64,000 nucleotides of DNA from Alphaproteobacteria bacterium (GTDB lineage: Bacteria; Pseudomonadota; Alphaproteobacteria; JAJUGE01). The position numbers and the translations under genes are program-made. Under the pieces are notes generated by a model. It did no database searches. It was not told where the DNA came from and saw only the letters and a program-made list of their open reading frames with translations. Numbering within the stretch: the stretch's first letter is position 1; each line of letters begins with the position of its first letter. The stretch spans positions 1 to 64,000 of the forward strand of contig JAJUGE010000006.1 in the NCBI GenBank assembly GCA_029268305.1, given 5' to 3'. Shown here one piece after another: positions 33,906-42,240 of this stretch.

Positions 33906-35630
33906 TCAGGAGGAAGAAGCGACCGCCCCTTCCTCGGCCGGATCGGGAATGCGCTCCGGCGCTTCGCCGGCAAAGAGCAGGTCGACCGCACGATCCGCGG
34001 CATCCTGGAAGGGGTCGAGCACGAGGTCCGCGCCAGCTTCCATCAACTGCTCGGCATCGATGCCGCGCGGCGAGGCCACGGCGATGCGACCTTCGAACCC
34101 GTTGTCCCGCAAGGCACGGATGAATGCGAGGCGCGGGTCGTAGTGCGTAACGCCCGTGTCGTGGATCGGCACCGTCGAGATCGCCCATCGGGCCTTGCGC
34201 ATCGGCAGCGTCGAGATGAACTCCGCATCGGTCGCGTCGCCGAACTCGACGTCGAATCGCAGGTCCCGCCAGCGGCGCACCTCGTCCGGGTTGAAGTCGA
34301 TCCCGAGTATCCGGATCCTCCGGCGCTGCAGCCTGAGCCCGATGGCGGTGCCGAACCGTCCGAGCCCGAACAGAAGAACGTCAGGGTGCGCGTCATGGCC
34401 GATTCCTCGGTCTCCTTCCTCCCGATACGCCTCTCGCCGCTCGAAGGGCGCCAGAAATGGCTCGCACAATGCGTAGAGCCGGTGTGAATAGGTGATCATG
34501 TAGGTGGATGCAGTGATGGTGATGAGCCCGACCAGCGTCGTGAGGCCGAGTGCATCCGAGCCGACATGGCCGAGCGTGACGCCCATCGCGACGAAGATCA
34601 GCGAAAACTCGCTGATCTGCGCCACGGTCAATCCGCAAAGGAAGCCGGTTCGCTTGCGAAAGCCCAACGCCCCCATGATCGCGAGCACGATCAGCGGGTT
34701 CCCGATGAGGACGAACGCCGAAAAGACGGCGGCCGCGAATGCCTGGGGACCCAGGTTCTCGAACTCGAGCGTCGCGCCGAGACCGATGAAGAAGAACAGA
34801 AGCAGGAAGTCACGCAGCGGCGCCAGCCGCGCGGCGACCATTTCTCGGTAGCGCGTGGAGGCCAGCGCCACGCCGGCAAGAAGGCCCCCCAGCTCTTTCC
34901 CGAACCCGACGTCGTCGCCGATCGCCGCGAAAAGGGCCGCGAGTGCGATCGCGAAGCAGATCAGAAGCTCGGGCACGCGCGCGAGACGGTCGACCAGCGG
35001 GTCGGCGACGTATCGCACGAATACGCCGACGAGCAGTAGCATCAGGACGCCAAGGCCGAGGACGCGGATGATGTCGGTGCCGGCCGAATCGGTGGCTGCG
35101 CCAATCCCGACTGCCGAAAGAACGATCATCGCGAGCACGACCACCAGGTCCTGGACGATCAGAAACCCGAGTGCCACCTGGCCGTGCAGCGAGTCGATCT
35201 CCCGTTTGTCCGAGAGGAGCTTCACGACGATGATCGTGCTCGAGAACGTCAGTGCGACGGCGACATAAAGGCTCTCGATCGGCTGCAGGCCGAGCGCGAG
35301 ACCGATCAGGTAGCCGAACACGGAGGTGAACAGGACCTGCCCTAGGCCAGTCATCAGGGACACGGTGCCGAGCGAGCGGATCAGCTTCACATCCAGCTTG
35401 ATGCCAACGAGAAAGAGCAGGACCGCGATCCCGAGCTGGGACAAGACCGCGATTTCGGTGCCCGACCGCACCAGGTCCAGCACGGAGGGCCCAGCTAGAA
35501 TGCCGACGATGAGAAAGCTGACGATGAGAGGCTGGCGGAACGCGAGGCCCACGAACCCCACGACTGCCGCGAGCGCGAGCAGCGCGGCTATTTCGTGGAA
35601 GGCCGAGTGGCCCATCAGTTCGTTTTCCAT
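33906..35630 (-). CDS. Kef-type cation:proton antiporter with TrkA-N domain
   Basis: A 574-residue CPA2-family transporter. Residues 1-390 contain about 12 hydrophobic segments of a Na+/H+ exchanger-like domain with GILAGPSVL, GIKLDVKLI and DVGFGKELGGLLAG. Residues about 410-540 form a Rossmann TrkA-N domain with FGLGRFGTAIGLRL, which binds NAD(H) or a nucleotide and gates the channel. It probably exchanges K+ for H+. Its stop lies 112 nt before the P-type ATPase start on the same strand, so the pair may be cotranscribed. Confidence 0.9.
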   Translation of the reverse strand: MENELMGHSAFHEIAALLALAAVVGFVGLAFRQPLIVSFLIVGILAGPSVLDLVRSGTEIAVLSQLGIAVLLFLVGIKLDVKLIRSLGTVSLMTGLGQVLFTSVFGYLIGLALGLQPIESLYVAVALTFSSTIIVVKLLSDKREIDSLHGQVALGFLIVQDLVVVLAMIVLSAVGIGAATDSAGTDIIRVLGLGVLMLLLVGVFVRYVADPLVDRLARVPELLICFAIALAALFAAIGDDVGFGKELGGLLAGVALASTRYREMVAARLAPLRDFLLLFFFIGLGATLEFENLGPQAFAAAVFSAFVLIGNPLIVLAIMGALGFRKRTGFLCGLTVAQISEFSLIFVAMGVTLGHVGSDALGLTTLVGLITITASTYMITYSHRLYALCEPFLAPFERREAYREEGDRGIGHDAHPDVLLFGLGRFGTAIGLRLQRRRIRILGIDFNPDEVRRWRDLRFDVEFGDATDAEFISTLPMRKARWAISTVPIHDTGVTHYDPRLAFIRALRDNGFEGRIAVASPRGIDAEQLMEAGADLVLDPFQDAADRAVDLLFAGEAPERIPDPAEEGAVASSS

Positions 35631-35760
35631 GCGCCAACCCTGATCCGTAAGCGCGCTCCGCGATCAACACCCCCATCGCACCTCTTCAATCGTCAGGTCG
35701 CGGGCCGATTGACACCGAACCCCGCTACCTGAAGATCCGCCCCGCCTCTCGGGCGAAGGG

Positions 35761-36402
35761 CTACAGGCCCGGGTAGTTTTCACCCCATCGATCCAGGTAG
35801 ACCATCTCGCTCAGCGGACCGCGCCCGACCGGCCCGAACCGGCCCATGGGCCAGCCGATCGGCAGGATCGCATAGGAATGCACACCAGGCGGCAGTCCGA
35901 GTGCCGCTTCCGAGTCCTTCTCGAAGAGGAGGTGTCGGGTCGTGAGCGTGGCCCCGAGCCCGAGAGCACGCGCGGCCAGCAGCATGTTCTGGACCGCCGG
36001 ATAGATCGAGGCGCCGCTCCAGCGCCGGGGCCGCTCACCGTGATGCTCGATGCAGGCGACGATCCAGACCGGCGCCTCGTGGAAATGGTCGGTGAGATAT
36101 TCGACGGCGTCATGCTGGCGCCGGTACTTCTCCGGCGTCACTCCCGGCGGCGCCTCGCTGCTGCGGTACCGGGGCCCGACGATTTCATCGAAGGCTCGCT
36201 TGTAATGCACCTGGACCCGCTTCTTGATCTCTGGATCTTTGACGACGAGGAAGCGCCACTTCTGGGTATTTCCGCCGTTCGGCGCGCGTATGCCAGCATC
36301 GAGGATCTTCCGGATCAGATCGTCCGGCACGGGGTCGGGTTTCAAGCGACGCATGGCACGCGTCGTATGCATGATCTCGAAGACGTCGTTCGCAGCGGGC
36401 AT
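35761..36402 (-). CDS. Nitroreductase family protein
   Basis: An FMN-dependent oxidoreductase of 213 residues. It shows the N-terminal TTRAMRRLKPDPVPDDLI signature, PNGGNTQKWRFLVV at the FMN site, and a late ASIYPAVQNMLLAARALGLG helix pair. GGGAG lies 8-9 nt before the ATG at 36402; the ATG two codons earlier (36408) is too close to it. The substrate is unknown. It diverges from the Lin0512 pair. Confidence 0.9.
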   Translation of the reverse strand: MPAANDVFEIMHTTRAMRRLKPDPVPDDLIRKILDAGIRAPNGGNTQKWRFLVVKDPEIKKRVQVHYKRAFDEIVGPRYRSSEAPPGVTPEKYRRQHDAVEYLTDHFHEAPVWIVACIEHHGERPRRWSGASIYPAVQNMLLAARALGLGATLTTRHLLFEKDSEAALGLPPGVHSYAILPIGWPMGRFGPVGRGPLSEMVYLDRWGENYPGL

Positions 36403-36497
36403 CGGCATTTCTCCCAAGTTCTGCCTTCGGTGGCAGAGAGTGCGGCAAACAATTACGTGCTTGCCGACTATCATGGCATCCTCGGCGAGGGCGTGCA

Positions 36498-36509
36498 CTT
36501 CGATCGAAG
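36498..36509. promoter_or_regulatory. 12-bp palindrome upstream of the Lin0512 pair
   Basis: CTTCGATCGAAG is perfectly self-complementary and lies 15 nt before the first Lin0512 ATG, just ahead of its AGGAA ribosome site. It may be an operator or only chance in GC-rich DNA. Confidence 0.25.
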
Positions 36510-36524
36510 AGGAATCGACAAGAA

Positions 36525-36887
36525 ATGACGTGGAAACGGATGGTGCTCGAGATCGGCATGGGGACCGATATACGCGGCGGCGACAACACGAAGGCAGCCG
36601 TGCGTGCGCTTCGCGATGCCCTCTGGCACAACTCGTTGAGCATCGCGGACGCTCTGGGCCAGCATGCCGATGCAATGCGCGTCGACGTCACGATCGGGGC
36701 CCCCCGGCCCGACCAAGTCGACAAGGATGAGGTGCTCGCCGTCCTGCCCCATGGAACCGGAACGGTGAACGTCGTCGAAGGCGGGCTGGAGATCCCGACC
36801 CCGAACGGGACCGACGTCACCGTCGTGGCGCATGCCGCCGCCGCGGTATACCTGGATGTGCCAGAGGAGACCGGCGATGGCCGCTAA
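36525..36887 (+). CDS. Lin0512 family protein, first paralog
   Basis: A 120-residue cytoplasmic protein of the Lin0512 family (function unknown). It opens with the family hallmark VLEIGMGTDIRGGDNTKAA, then RALRDALWHNSLS, a DVTIGAP strand and a C-terminal VVAHAAAAVYL strand. An AGGAATC ribosome site precedes it. The gene overlaps the next one by 11 nt, and the two proteins are clear paralogs that probably form one heteromeric assembly. Confidence 0.85.
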   Translation: MTWKRMVLEIGMGTDIRGGDNTKAAVRALRDALWHNSLSIADALGQHADAMRVDVTIGAPRPDQVDKDEVLAVLPHGTGTVNVVEGGLEIPTPNGTDVTVVAHAAAAVYLDVPEETGDGR

Positions 36888-37218
36888 GCGAGTGATCCTG
36901 GAGATGGGCGCCGGCAACGACCTGCACGGCGGCGACTACACCAAGGCGGCGATCCGGGCCGTCGAAGATGCTCTCCATCACAGCTCGCTGAGCTTCATCC
37001 GAAGCCTCGGCATCGACAAGGACCAGCTCCGGGTCGACGTGACGGTGGGCGTACAGCAGCCGGAGCGGGTCGATATCGAACGGGTGAAGACGGTGCTGCC
37101 GGTCGGACGCGTGTCGGTGCGCGCCACGAAAGGCGGGCTCGACGTCCCCGACGAGGCGGTCAGAGACGTCGCAGTCATCGCCACGGCAGCCGTCGAAGTG
37201 TGGCTGGAGCGCCAATAG
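36877..37218 (+). CDS. Lin0512 family protein, second paralog
   Basis: A 113-residue paralog of the preceding gene, opening VILEMGAGNDLHGGDYTKAA with the same RAVEDALHHSSLS helix and a VDVTVGV strand. It starts inside the first gene in another frame (ATGGCCGCTAAG), so translation is likely coupled. It sits 77 nt before a tripartite transporter operon, but no chemical link between them is visible. Function is unknown. Confidence 0.85.
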   Translation: MAAKRVILEMGAGNDLHGGDYTKAAIRAVEDALHHSSLSFIRSLGIDKDQLRVDVTVGVQQPERVDIERVKTVLPVGRVSVRATKGGLDVPDEAVRDVAVIATAAVEVWLERQ

Positions 37219-37295
37219 CGAACATCTTTTGCTTGGCGTGAGCAGAAGGCCTAGCTAGGGTCCGCGCCAACACGGATGAATTAACGGAGAATACA

Positions 37296-38237
37296 ATGAG
37301 GAAACTGCTCGCGGCTGCCGCTGTAGCGGCAGCCATCGGGCTTGCCCCTGCGCATGCGGCGTGGCCAGAGAAAAATGTTCGGATCGTCGTGCCGTACGCT
37401 CCTGGGGGGAGCACTGACAACACGATGCGTGCCGTTCACCCGGCTTTGGAGGAAATACTCGGCCGAACCATCACGCTGGAGAACATCGGCGGCGGCGCCG
37501 GCCTCATCGGCACCGGGCGCGCACTGAATGCCGAACCCGACGGCTACACCTTCTCGATCAACCCGGTCGCTACGCTCGCGAATGTCTACACGCGAGAGGT
37601 GCCATACGACGTCGATGAACAGGTGCAGCCGGTCGCCCGCGTCGCGCGCTCCTACGTGGCCCTTGCTGTCCGGCCGGATCTGCCGGTGGAGAACGCGCAG
37701 GAGTTGGTCGCCTACGCGCGGGAGAACCCGGGGCTTACGTACGGCTCGGCTGGCGTCGGAAGCATCACCCATCTCTATGCCGAGCTGTTCGTCGAAGCGA
37801 CCGGCGTCGAGATGACGCATGTGCCGTACCGGGGCAGCAGCGAAGCCCTCAATGCATTGATGGGCGGCCACATCGACGTGCTCGTGGACTCTAATCTGCT
37901 GCCGCAGCTTCAGACGGGCGCGATCAAGGGCATCGGCTACATCAATGACGAACGCTGGCCCGGTTATCCCGAGCTGCCAACGCTGGCGGAACAAGGCATC
38001 GAGGTTCAGCATCTGAGCTGGTTCGGTCTGATTACCCGAAAGGGTGCACCCGAAGAAGCCGTGAACGGCATGGCGGCGGCGGTAGAAGAGGCGCTGAAGC
38101 GAGAAGACGTCCAAAAGCGGCTCGAGAACCTCGCCCTCTATCCGGGTTTCCTCGGACCGGAAGAGTTTGCCGAGCAGATCAAGCGCGATCAGGCCGCATT
38201 CCGGTCGGTAGCAGAAAAGCTTGGCCTGGTGAAATAG
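37296..38237 (+). CDS. tctC: Tripartite tricarboxylate transporter substrate-binding protein, copy 1 (TctC)
   Basis: A periplasmic binding protein of 313 residues. Signal peptide MRKLLAAAAVAAAIGLAPAH is cleaved near AHA-A. It contains the TctC/Bug carboxylate-loop motif VPYAPGGSTDNTMRA, then VPYRGSSEALNALMGGHID and a GYPELPTLAEQGIEV end. It presents a carboxylate to the TctAB carrier. It is the first gene of a four-gene unit, followed by a near-copy. Confidence 0.92.
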   Translation: MRKLLAAAAVAAAIGLAPAHAAWPEKNVRIVVPYAPGGSTDNTMRAVHPALEEILGRTITLENIGGGAGLIGTGRALNAEPDGYTFSINPVATLANVYTREVPYDVDEQVQPVARVARSYVALAVRPDLPVENAQELVAYARENPGLTYGSAGVGSITHLYAELFVEATGVEMTHVPYRGSSEALNALMGGHIDVLVDSNLLPQLQTGAIKGIGYINDERWPGYPELPTLAEQGIEVQHLSWFGLITRKGAPEEAVNGMAAAVEEALKREDVQKRLENLALYPGFLGPEEFAEQIKRDQAAFRSVAEKLGLVK

Positions 38238-38243
38238 AGCGAG

Positions 38244-38261
38244 AGCGCGCAGCCGCGCGCT
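38244..38261 (+). terminator. Intercistronic hairpin after tctC copy 1
   Basis: AGCGCGC/GCGCGCT (7 bp, loop AGCC) lies 6 nt after the first tctC stop. There is no T-run. A second imperfect hairpin (CGTTCC...GGAACG with an inner GGGC/GCCC) follows at about 38310-38337. They could limit readthrough or protect the mRNA end. Confidence 0.4.
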
Positions 38262-38359
38262 TCGCCACCATAGCGCCACACTTCCGCCGCATTCGACACA
38301 AAGAACGTCGTTCCGAAAGGGCAAGGCGCCCGGGAACGTAGTACATCGGAGACATAAGA

Positions 38360-39295
38360 ATGAGGAAATTGCTCGCGGCTGCCGCCGCACTGGCCATGCT
38401 CGGAACGGCGAGCGCACACGCGGCCTGGCCAGAGAAGAACGTCCGGGTGGTCGTTCCGTTCGCGCCCGGCGGCAGCACCGACAACACGATGCGAGCCATC
38501 CACCCCGCACTCGAAGAGATTCTCGGCCGCACGGTGACCATCGAGAACGTCGGCGGTGCTGCCGGCCTCGTCGGTACTGCCAAAGGCCTTCAGGCACCCG
38601 CGGACGGCTACACCTTCATCATGAACCCGACGTCCACTCTCGCGAACATCTACAGCCGCGAGATGCCTTACGACGTCAACGAAATCGAGCCGGTCGCGAA
38701 CACGTCCAGCTCATGGGTCGTCGTCGCGGTGCAGCCGAACCTTCCGGTCAAGAACCTCGAGGAGCTGATCACCTACGCCAAGGAGAATACCCTCACCTAT
38801 TCCTCGACCGGCGTCGGCGGCATCACTCACATCTACGCCGAGCTGTTCTCGGCGGCGGCTGGCATCAAGATGACGCACGTGCCGTACCGGGGAAGCAGCG
38901 AAGCCCTGAATGCCCTGATGGGTGGGCACGTGGATGTTCAGGTGGATTCGAACATCCTTCCGCAGCTCAAAACCGATTCGGTCATCGGGATCGGCTACAT
39001 CAACCGGCAGCCATGGCCCGGCGACCCGGAACTGCCCCTGCTGCGAGACCAGGGGGTCGTCGTTCCGGAGCTCAGCTGGTTCGGTCTGACCACGCGCAAG
39101 GGTGCCCCGCAGGAGGCGATCGACGGCATGGCCGCGGCGGTGGAGGAAGCCCTGAAGCGTGAAGAGGTGGAACAGCGGCTGCTGAACATGGGTCTCTTCC
39201 CCAATTTCCAGGGACCCGAGGAGTTCGCAGAGCAGATCAAGATCAGCCAAGAGGCGTTCCACAAGGTTCTCTCCGACCTGGGAATGATCCAGTAA
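38360..39295 (+). CDS. tctC: Tripartite tricarboxylate transporter substrate-binding protein, copy 2 (TctC)
   Basis: A 311-residue periplasmic binding protein and close paralog of the preceding gene. The signal peptides, the FAPGGSTDNTMRAIHPALEE loop, VPYRGSSEALNALMGGHVD and the C-terminal helix all align. Differences cluster in the middle (MNPTSTLANIYSRE) where the ligand pocket lies, which would suit a changed substrate range. It has its own leader of about 120 nt and a GGAG ribosome site. A strong hairpin follows its stop. Confidence 0.92.
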   Translation: MRKLLAAAAALAMLGTASAHAAWPEKNVRVVVPFAPGGSTDNTMRAIHPALEEILGRTVTIENVGGAAGLVGTAKGLQAPADGYTFIMNPTSTLANIYSREMPYDVNEIEPVANTSSSWVVVAVQPNLPVKNLEELITYAKENTLTYSSTGVGGITHIYAELFSAAAGIKMTHVPYRGSSEALNALMGGHVDVQVDSNILPQLKTDSVIGIGYINRQPWPGDPELPLLRDQGVVVPELSWFGLTTRKGAPQEAIDGMAAAVEEALKREEVEQRLLNMGLFPNFQGPEEFAEQIKISQEAFHKVLSDLGMIQ

Positions 39296-39310
39296 GGCAG
39301 TGACTAGCTC

Positions 39311-39333
39311 GGGACCGGCGGATCGCCGGTCCC
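39311..39333 (+). terminator. Hairpin between tctC copy 2 and tctB
   Basis: GGGACCGGCG/CGCCGGTCCC is a perfect 10-bp stem with a GAT loop, 15 nt after the stop. Without a T-run it is likelier an mRNA-stabilising or attenuating element that sets more binding protein than membrane subunits. Confidence 0.5.
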
Positions 39334-39371
39334 GGCCGCGCCTCCGGGAAGAGGCGAGAAAAGGATTATCG

Positions 39372-39842
39372 ATGAACGCTGAACGCCTGACAGCGGCTGC
39401 CGGCGGCCTGAGCGCGCTGGTGCTCGGGCTCCTGCTGTTGCTGTTCCTGATACCGGCCTACGTGCCGGAGCCCGCCGCACTCGCGCCGAACGCGCCGGGC
39501 CCGCGGGCGATCCCGAAGATCATCGCCTGGGGTCTGATCATTCTCGGCGCCTTCGAGGCCGTCACGACCTTCATGTCCGGCGAGCGCATCCGTTGGAAGC
39601 GCCCCGAGGGGCTGGGCCGGCTCTTCCTGGTCGGCGGGATCATCCTCGTGACCCTACTCGTGACGCCTTACGTCGGCATGATACCGGCCGGCATCGTCAT
39701 GATGGTGGCGATCACCTCCGGCGCGTCGGGGCAGCGGCTGGTCCCGAGCGTCCTGACAGCGCTGGTGTTCGGTGGTGCGCTGTACCTCGTTTTCGTGCTG
39801 CTCGCGGGCATTCCGGTGCCCGGCGGAAGCCTCTGGGGCTAG
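39372..39842 (+). CDS. tctB: Tripartite tricarboxylate transporter small membrane subunit (TctB)
   Basis: A 156-residue membrane protein with four hydrophobic segments, as TctB proteins have. The start MNAERLTAAAGGLS follows an AAAGGA site; an upstream GTG at 39300 would run through the hairpin. It ends 3 nt before tctA. The sequence is poorly conserved across the family, so identity rests mostly on size, topology and position. Confidence 0.85.
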   Translation: MNAERLTAAAGGLSALVLGLLLLLFLIPAYVPEPAALAPNAPGPRAIPKIIAWGLIILGAFEAVTTFMSGERIRWKRPEGLGRLFLVGGIILVTLLVTPYVGMIPAGIVMMVAITSGASGQRLVPSVLTALVFGGALYLVFVLLAGIPVPGGSLWG

Positions 39843-39845
39843 GCC

Positions 39846-41348
39846 ATGGATCACCTTTCACTCGTTCTCCAGCATCTCTCACAGATCGAGCTCATTCTCC
39901 TCCTGCCGCTGGCGGTGCTGGCGGGGATGGTGATCGGCGCAATTCCGGGGCTGACGTCGACGATGGCGGTCGGCGTGCTGCTGCCGTTTACCCTGTTTCT
40001 GGATCCGCTCGTCGGCGTCCTGATCCTCGTGGGTATTGGGAAGGGCTCGCTCTTCGGCGGCTCGATCTCCGCCATTCTGATGAACGTGCCGGGGACGCCG
40101 GCCGCAGCCTGCACGGTGCTGGACGGCTATCCGCTCGCGCGCAACGGACAGGCGGGGCGCGCGATCGAATGCGCACTCTGGGGGTCCTTCATCGGTGACA
40201 TGCTCTCGGTCGTGGCCCTCGTGCTCGTCGCCGGATGGCTGGCCAAGTTCGGGCAGCAGTTCGGGCCGAAGGAGTTCTTCGCCCTAATTCTCCTGTCGCT
40301 CATGGTGATTGCGGCCCTGTCGCAGGACAGCCTGCCGCGCGGCATCTGCGGCGGCCTCTTCGGCATCCTGCTCGGAACGGTCGGCCTCGATCTCGTCAAC
40401 GCGACCCCGCGCTTCACTTTCGGGTCGCTGGAGCTCACCGACGGTATTCCGTTCCTGCCGCTCCTGATCGGCCTGTTCGCCCTGCCCGACATCATCGAGC
40501 ACTACATGAGCAAGGTGCAGGACCTCAAGGCGCAGCCGATCGACAGATCGCGCTTCTCCAAGGCCGATTTCCGTCTCACTCTGCCGACGATCCTGAAAGG
40601 CAGCACCGTCGGAATCGTAATGGGCGCGATCCCCGGGATCGGCGCCACGGCCTCGACCTTCGTCGCCTACGCCGAGGCCAAGCGGAGCGCACCCGACCGG
40701 GATCAGTTCGGCAAGGGCGCGCTTTCCGGCGTCGCGGCGGCCGAGAGCGCAAACTCGGGCACCAAGGCGGCAACCCTGATCCCGCTGCTGGCGCTCGGCG
40801 TTCCCGGTGACGTGATCACTGCGATTCTGCTCGGCGCCTTCTACTTCCACGGGCTGGCACCGGGGCCGCTCCTGTTCCAGAACGACCTGCCGTTCATCCA
40901 TGCGATGTACATCGCGTTGTTCTGCGCCGGCTTCTTCATCCTGCTCTGGGGCTACCTGCTGAAGCGCTGGATGACGCCGATCGCATCGGTCCCGCGCGAC
41001 ATGCTCTACCCGCCGATCATGCTGCTCTGCATCGTCGGCGCCTACGCACTGTCGAACTCGATGTTCGCCGTCTACACGATGTTCCTGTTCGGGATCATGG
41101 GCGTCCTCCTGCGGCGCCTGCGCATTCCCGCACCGACCATCCTGATCGGCTTCGTGCTGTCTTCGCTTCTCGAAGACAACCTCCGCCGCGCGCTGCTGAT
41201 CTCCCGCGGCGACGTGCTGGACCTGTTCTCGGGCCCTCTCGCCCTCACCCTGCACGCCGCTACGGTAATCATCGTGGTGACGGTCGCATGGCGGGCGCTC
41301 CGGCGCTCCCGCGTCGGCAAGGTGGGCTCCCCGGTCGCGCAAGAGTAG
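39846..41348 (+). CDS. tctA: Tripartite tricarboxylate transporter large membrane subunit (TctA)
   Basis: A 500-residue carrier subunit with about 12 hydrophobic segments. Family signatures are GAIPGLTSTMAVGVLLPFT, GSISAILMNVPGTPAAACT and a repeat of the first in GAIPGIGATASTFVAYAEAK. This inverted-type internal repeat is typical of TctA. It forms the ion-coupled channel with TctB. It ends before a strong terminator hairpin. Confidence 0.95.
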   Translation: MDHLSLVLQHLSQIELILLLPLAVLAGMVIGAIPGLTSTMAVGVLLPFTLFLDPLVGVLILVGIGKGSLFGGSISAILMNVPGTPAAACTVLDGYPLARNGQAGRAIECALWGSFIGDMLSVVALVLVAGWLAKFGQQFGPKEFFALILLSLMVIAALSQDSLPRGICGGLFGILLGTVGLDLVNATPRFTFGSLELTDGIPFLPLLIGLFALPDIIEHYMSKVQDLKAQPIDRSRFSKADFRLTLPTILKGSTVGIVMGAIPGIGATASTFVAYAEAKRSAPDRDQFGKGALSGVAAAESANSGTKAATLIPLLALGVPGDVITAILLGAFYFHGLAPGPLLFQNDLPFIHAMYIALFCAGFFILLWGYLLKRWMTPIASVPRDMLYPPIMLLCIVGAYALSNSMFAVYTMFLFGIMGVLLRRLRIPAPTILIGFVLSSLLEDNLRRALLISRGDVLDLFSGPLALTLHAATVIIVVTVAWRALRRSRVGKVGSPVAQE

Positions 41349-41435
41349 GCGCGCCGCCTCGGAAGGGGTGAGCCCGCGGCTTGCCCCTTCCGCTCCGAAA
41401 CGGTTCGCGCCAGAGTGTCTCCGGCGCAATAAGAA

Positions 41436-41466
41436 CACGGCCCGGCGCCATCGGCGTCGGGCCGTG
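41436..41466 (+). terminator. Terminator after the tct operon
   Basis: A 14-bp stem, CACGGCCCG-g-CGCC against GGCG-t-CGGGCCGTG, with an ATC loop lies 88 nt after tctA and ends 19 nt before the hydrolase ATG. The following bases CCGTCAGG lack a T-run, so some readthrough into the next gene is possible. Confidence 0.55.
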
Positions 41467-41484
41467 CCGTCAGGAGGAATGGCG

Positions 41485-42222
41485 ATGATCGAGGAAACGC
41501 TGGACATCCCGACCAGAGACGGCGGGATGGAGACCTTCACCTGCCGCCCGGAACGGGACGGCCCATACCCGGTCGTGCTGATGCTGATGGATGCGCCGGG
41601 CATCCGTGAAGAGCTCCGCGACATGGCACGCCGGCTCGCCACCGTCGGCTATTACGTCCTCTTGCCCAACCTCTATTACCGCGCCGGACGCGACACGATC
41701 TTCGGTCCCGACGTGCTCGAGGACGGCAGCGCCGAGCGTGCGCGGATGCGCTCGATCCGAACCAAGATGACGATCCCGCCGGTCATGGAAGATGTCGGCG
41801 CGATGTTGGCGTTCGTCGACGGCAGGGCAGAGGCCAAGCCGGGCCTGATCGGTGTCCACGGCTACTGCATGAGCGGTCCCTACGCCCTCGCCGCCGCCGC
41901 CCGCTACCCGGAACGAATAGGCGCTGCCGCCTCGTTTTATGGCACCTGGCTGGTAAGCGATGCCGAGGAGAGCCCGCACCTGTCGCTCGGCAAGGCGCGT
42001 GGCGAACTCTACATCGCCTGCGCGGAGCATGACGACCTGGCACCGTTGCCCATGGTCGAGGAACTCAGGCAGCTTTTCGAGCAGTCCGGAGCGCCCGGCG
42101 AACTGGAGATCTACCCGGGCGTCCACCACGGGTTCGCCTTCCCGCAGCGCTGGTGCTACGGCAAGCAGGCCGCCGAACGTCACTGGGAGCGGCTGTTGGC
42201 GCTCTATCGACGTACGCTCTGA
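41485..42222 (+). CDS. Dienelactone hydrolase family protein
   Basis: An alpha/beta hydrolase of 245 residues. It has the cysteine nucleophile elbow HGYCMSGPYA, an acidic residue in AEHDDLAP and the catalytic histidine in YPGVHHGFAF, the Cys-Asp-His triad of dienelactone hydrolases. No other aromatic ring-cleavage genes are visible except a carboxymuconolactone decarboxylase-like gene nearby. The ATG at 41485 is chosen because GGAGG is 7 nt upstream; the ATG two codons earlier is too close. Confidence 0.88.
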   Translation: MIEETLDIPTRDGGMETFTCRPERDGPYPVVLMLMDAPGIREELRDMARRLATVGYYVLLPNLYYRAGRDTIFGPDVLEDGSAERARMRSIRTKMTIPPVMEDVGAMLAFVDGRAEAKPGLIGVHGYCMSGPYALAAAARYPERIGAAASFYGTWLVSDAEESPHLSLGKARGELYIACAEHDDLAPLPMVEELRQLFEQSGAPGELEIYPGVHHGFAFPQRWCYGKQAAERHWERLLALYRRTL

Positions 42223-42240
42223 CCGGGAGCGGCACAAACG

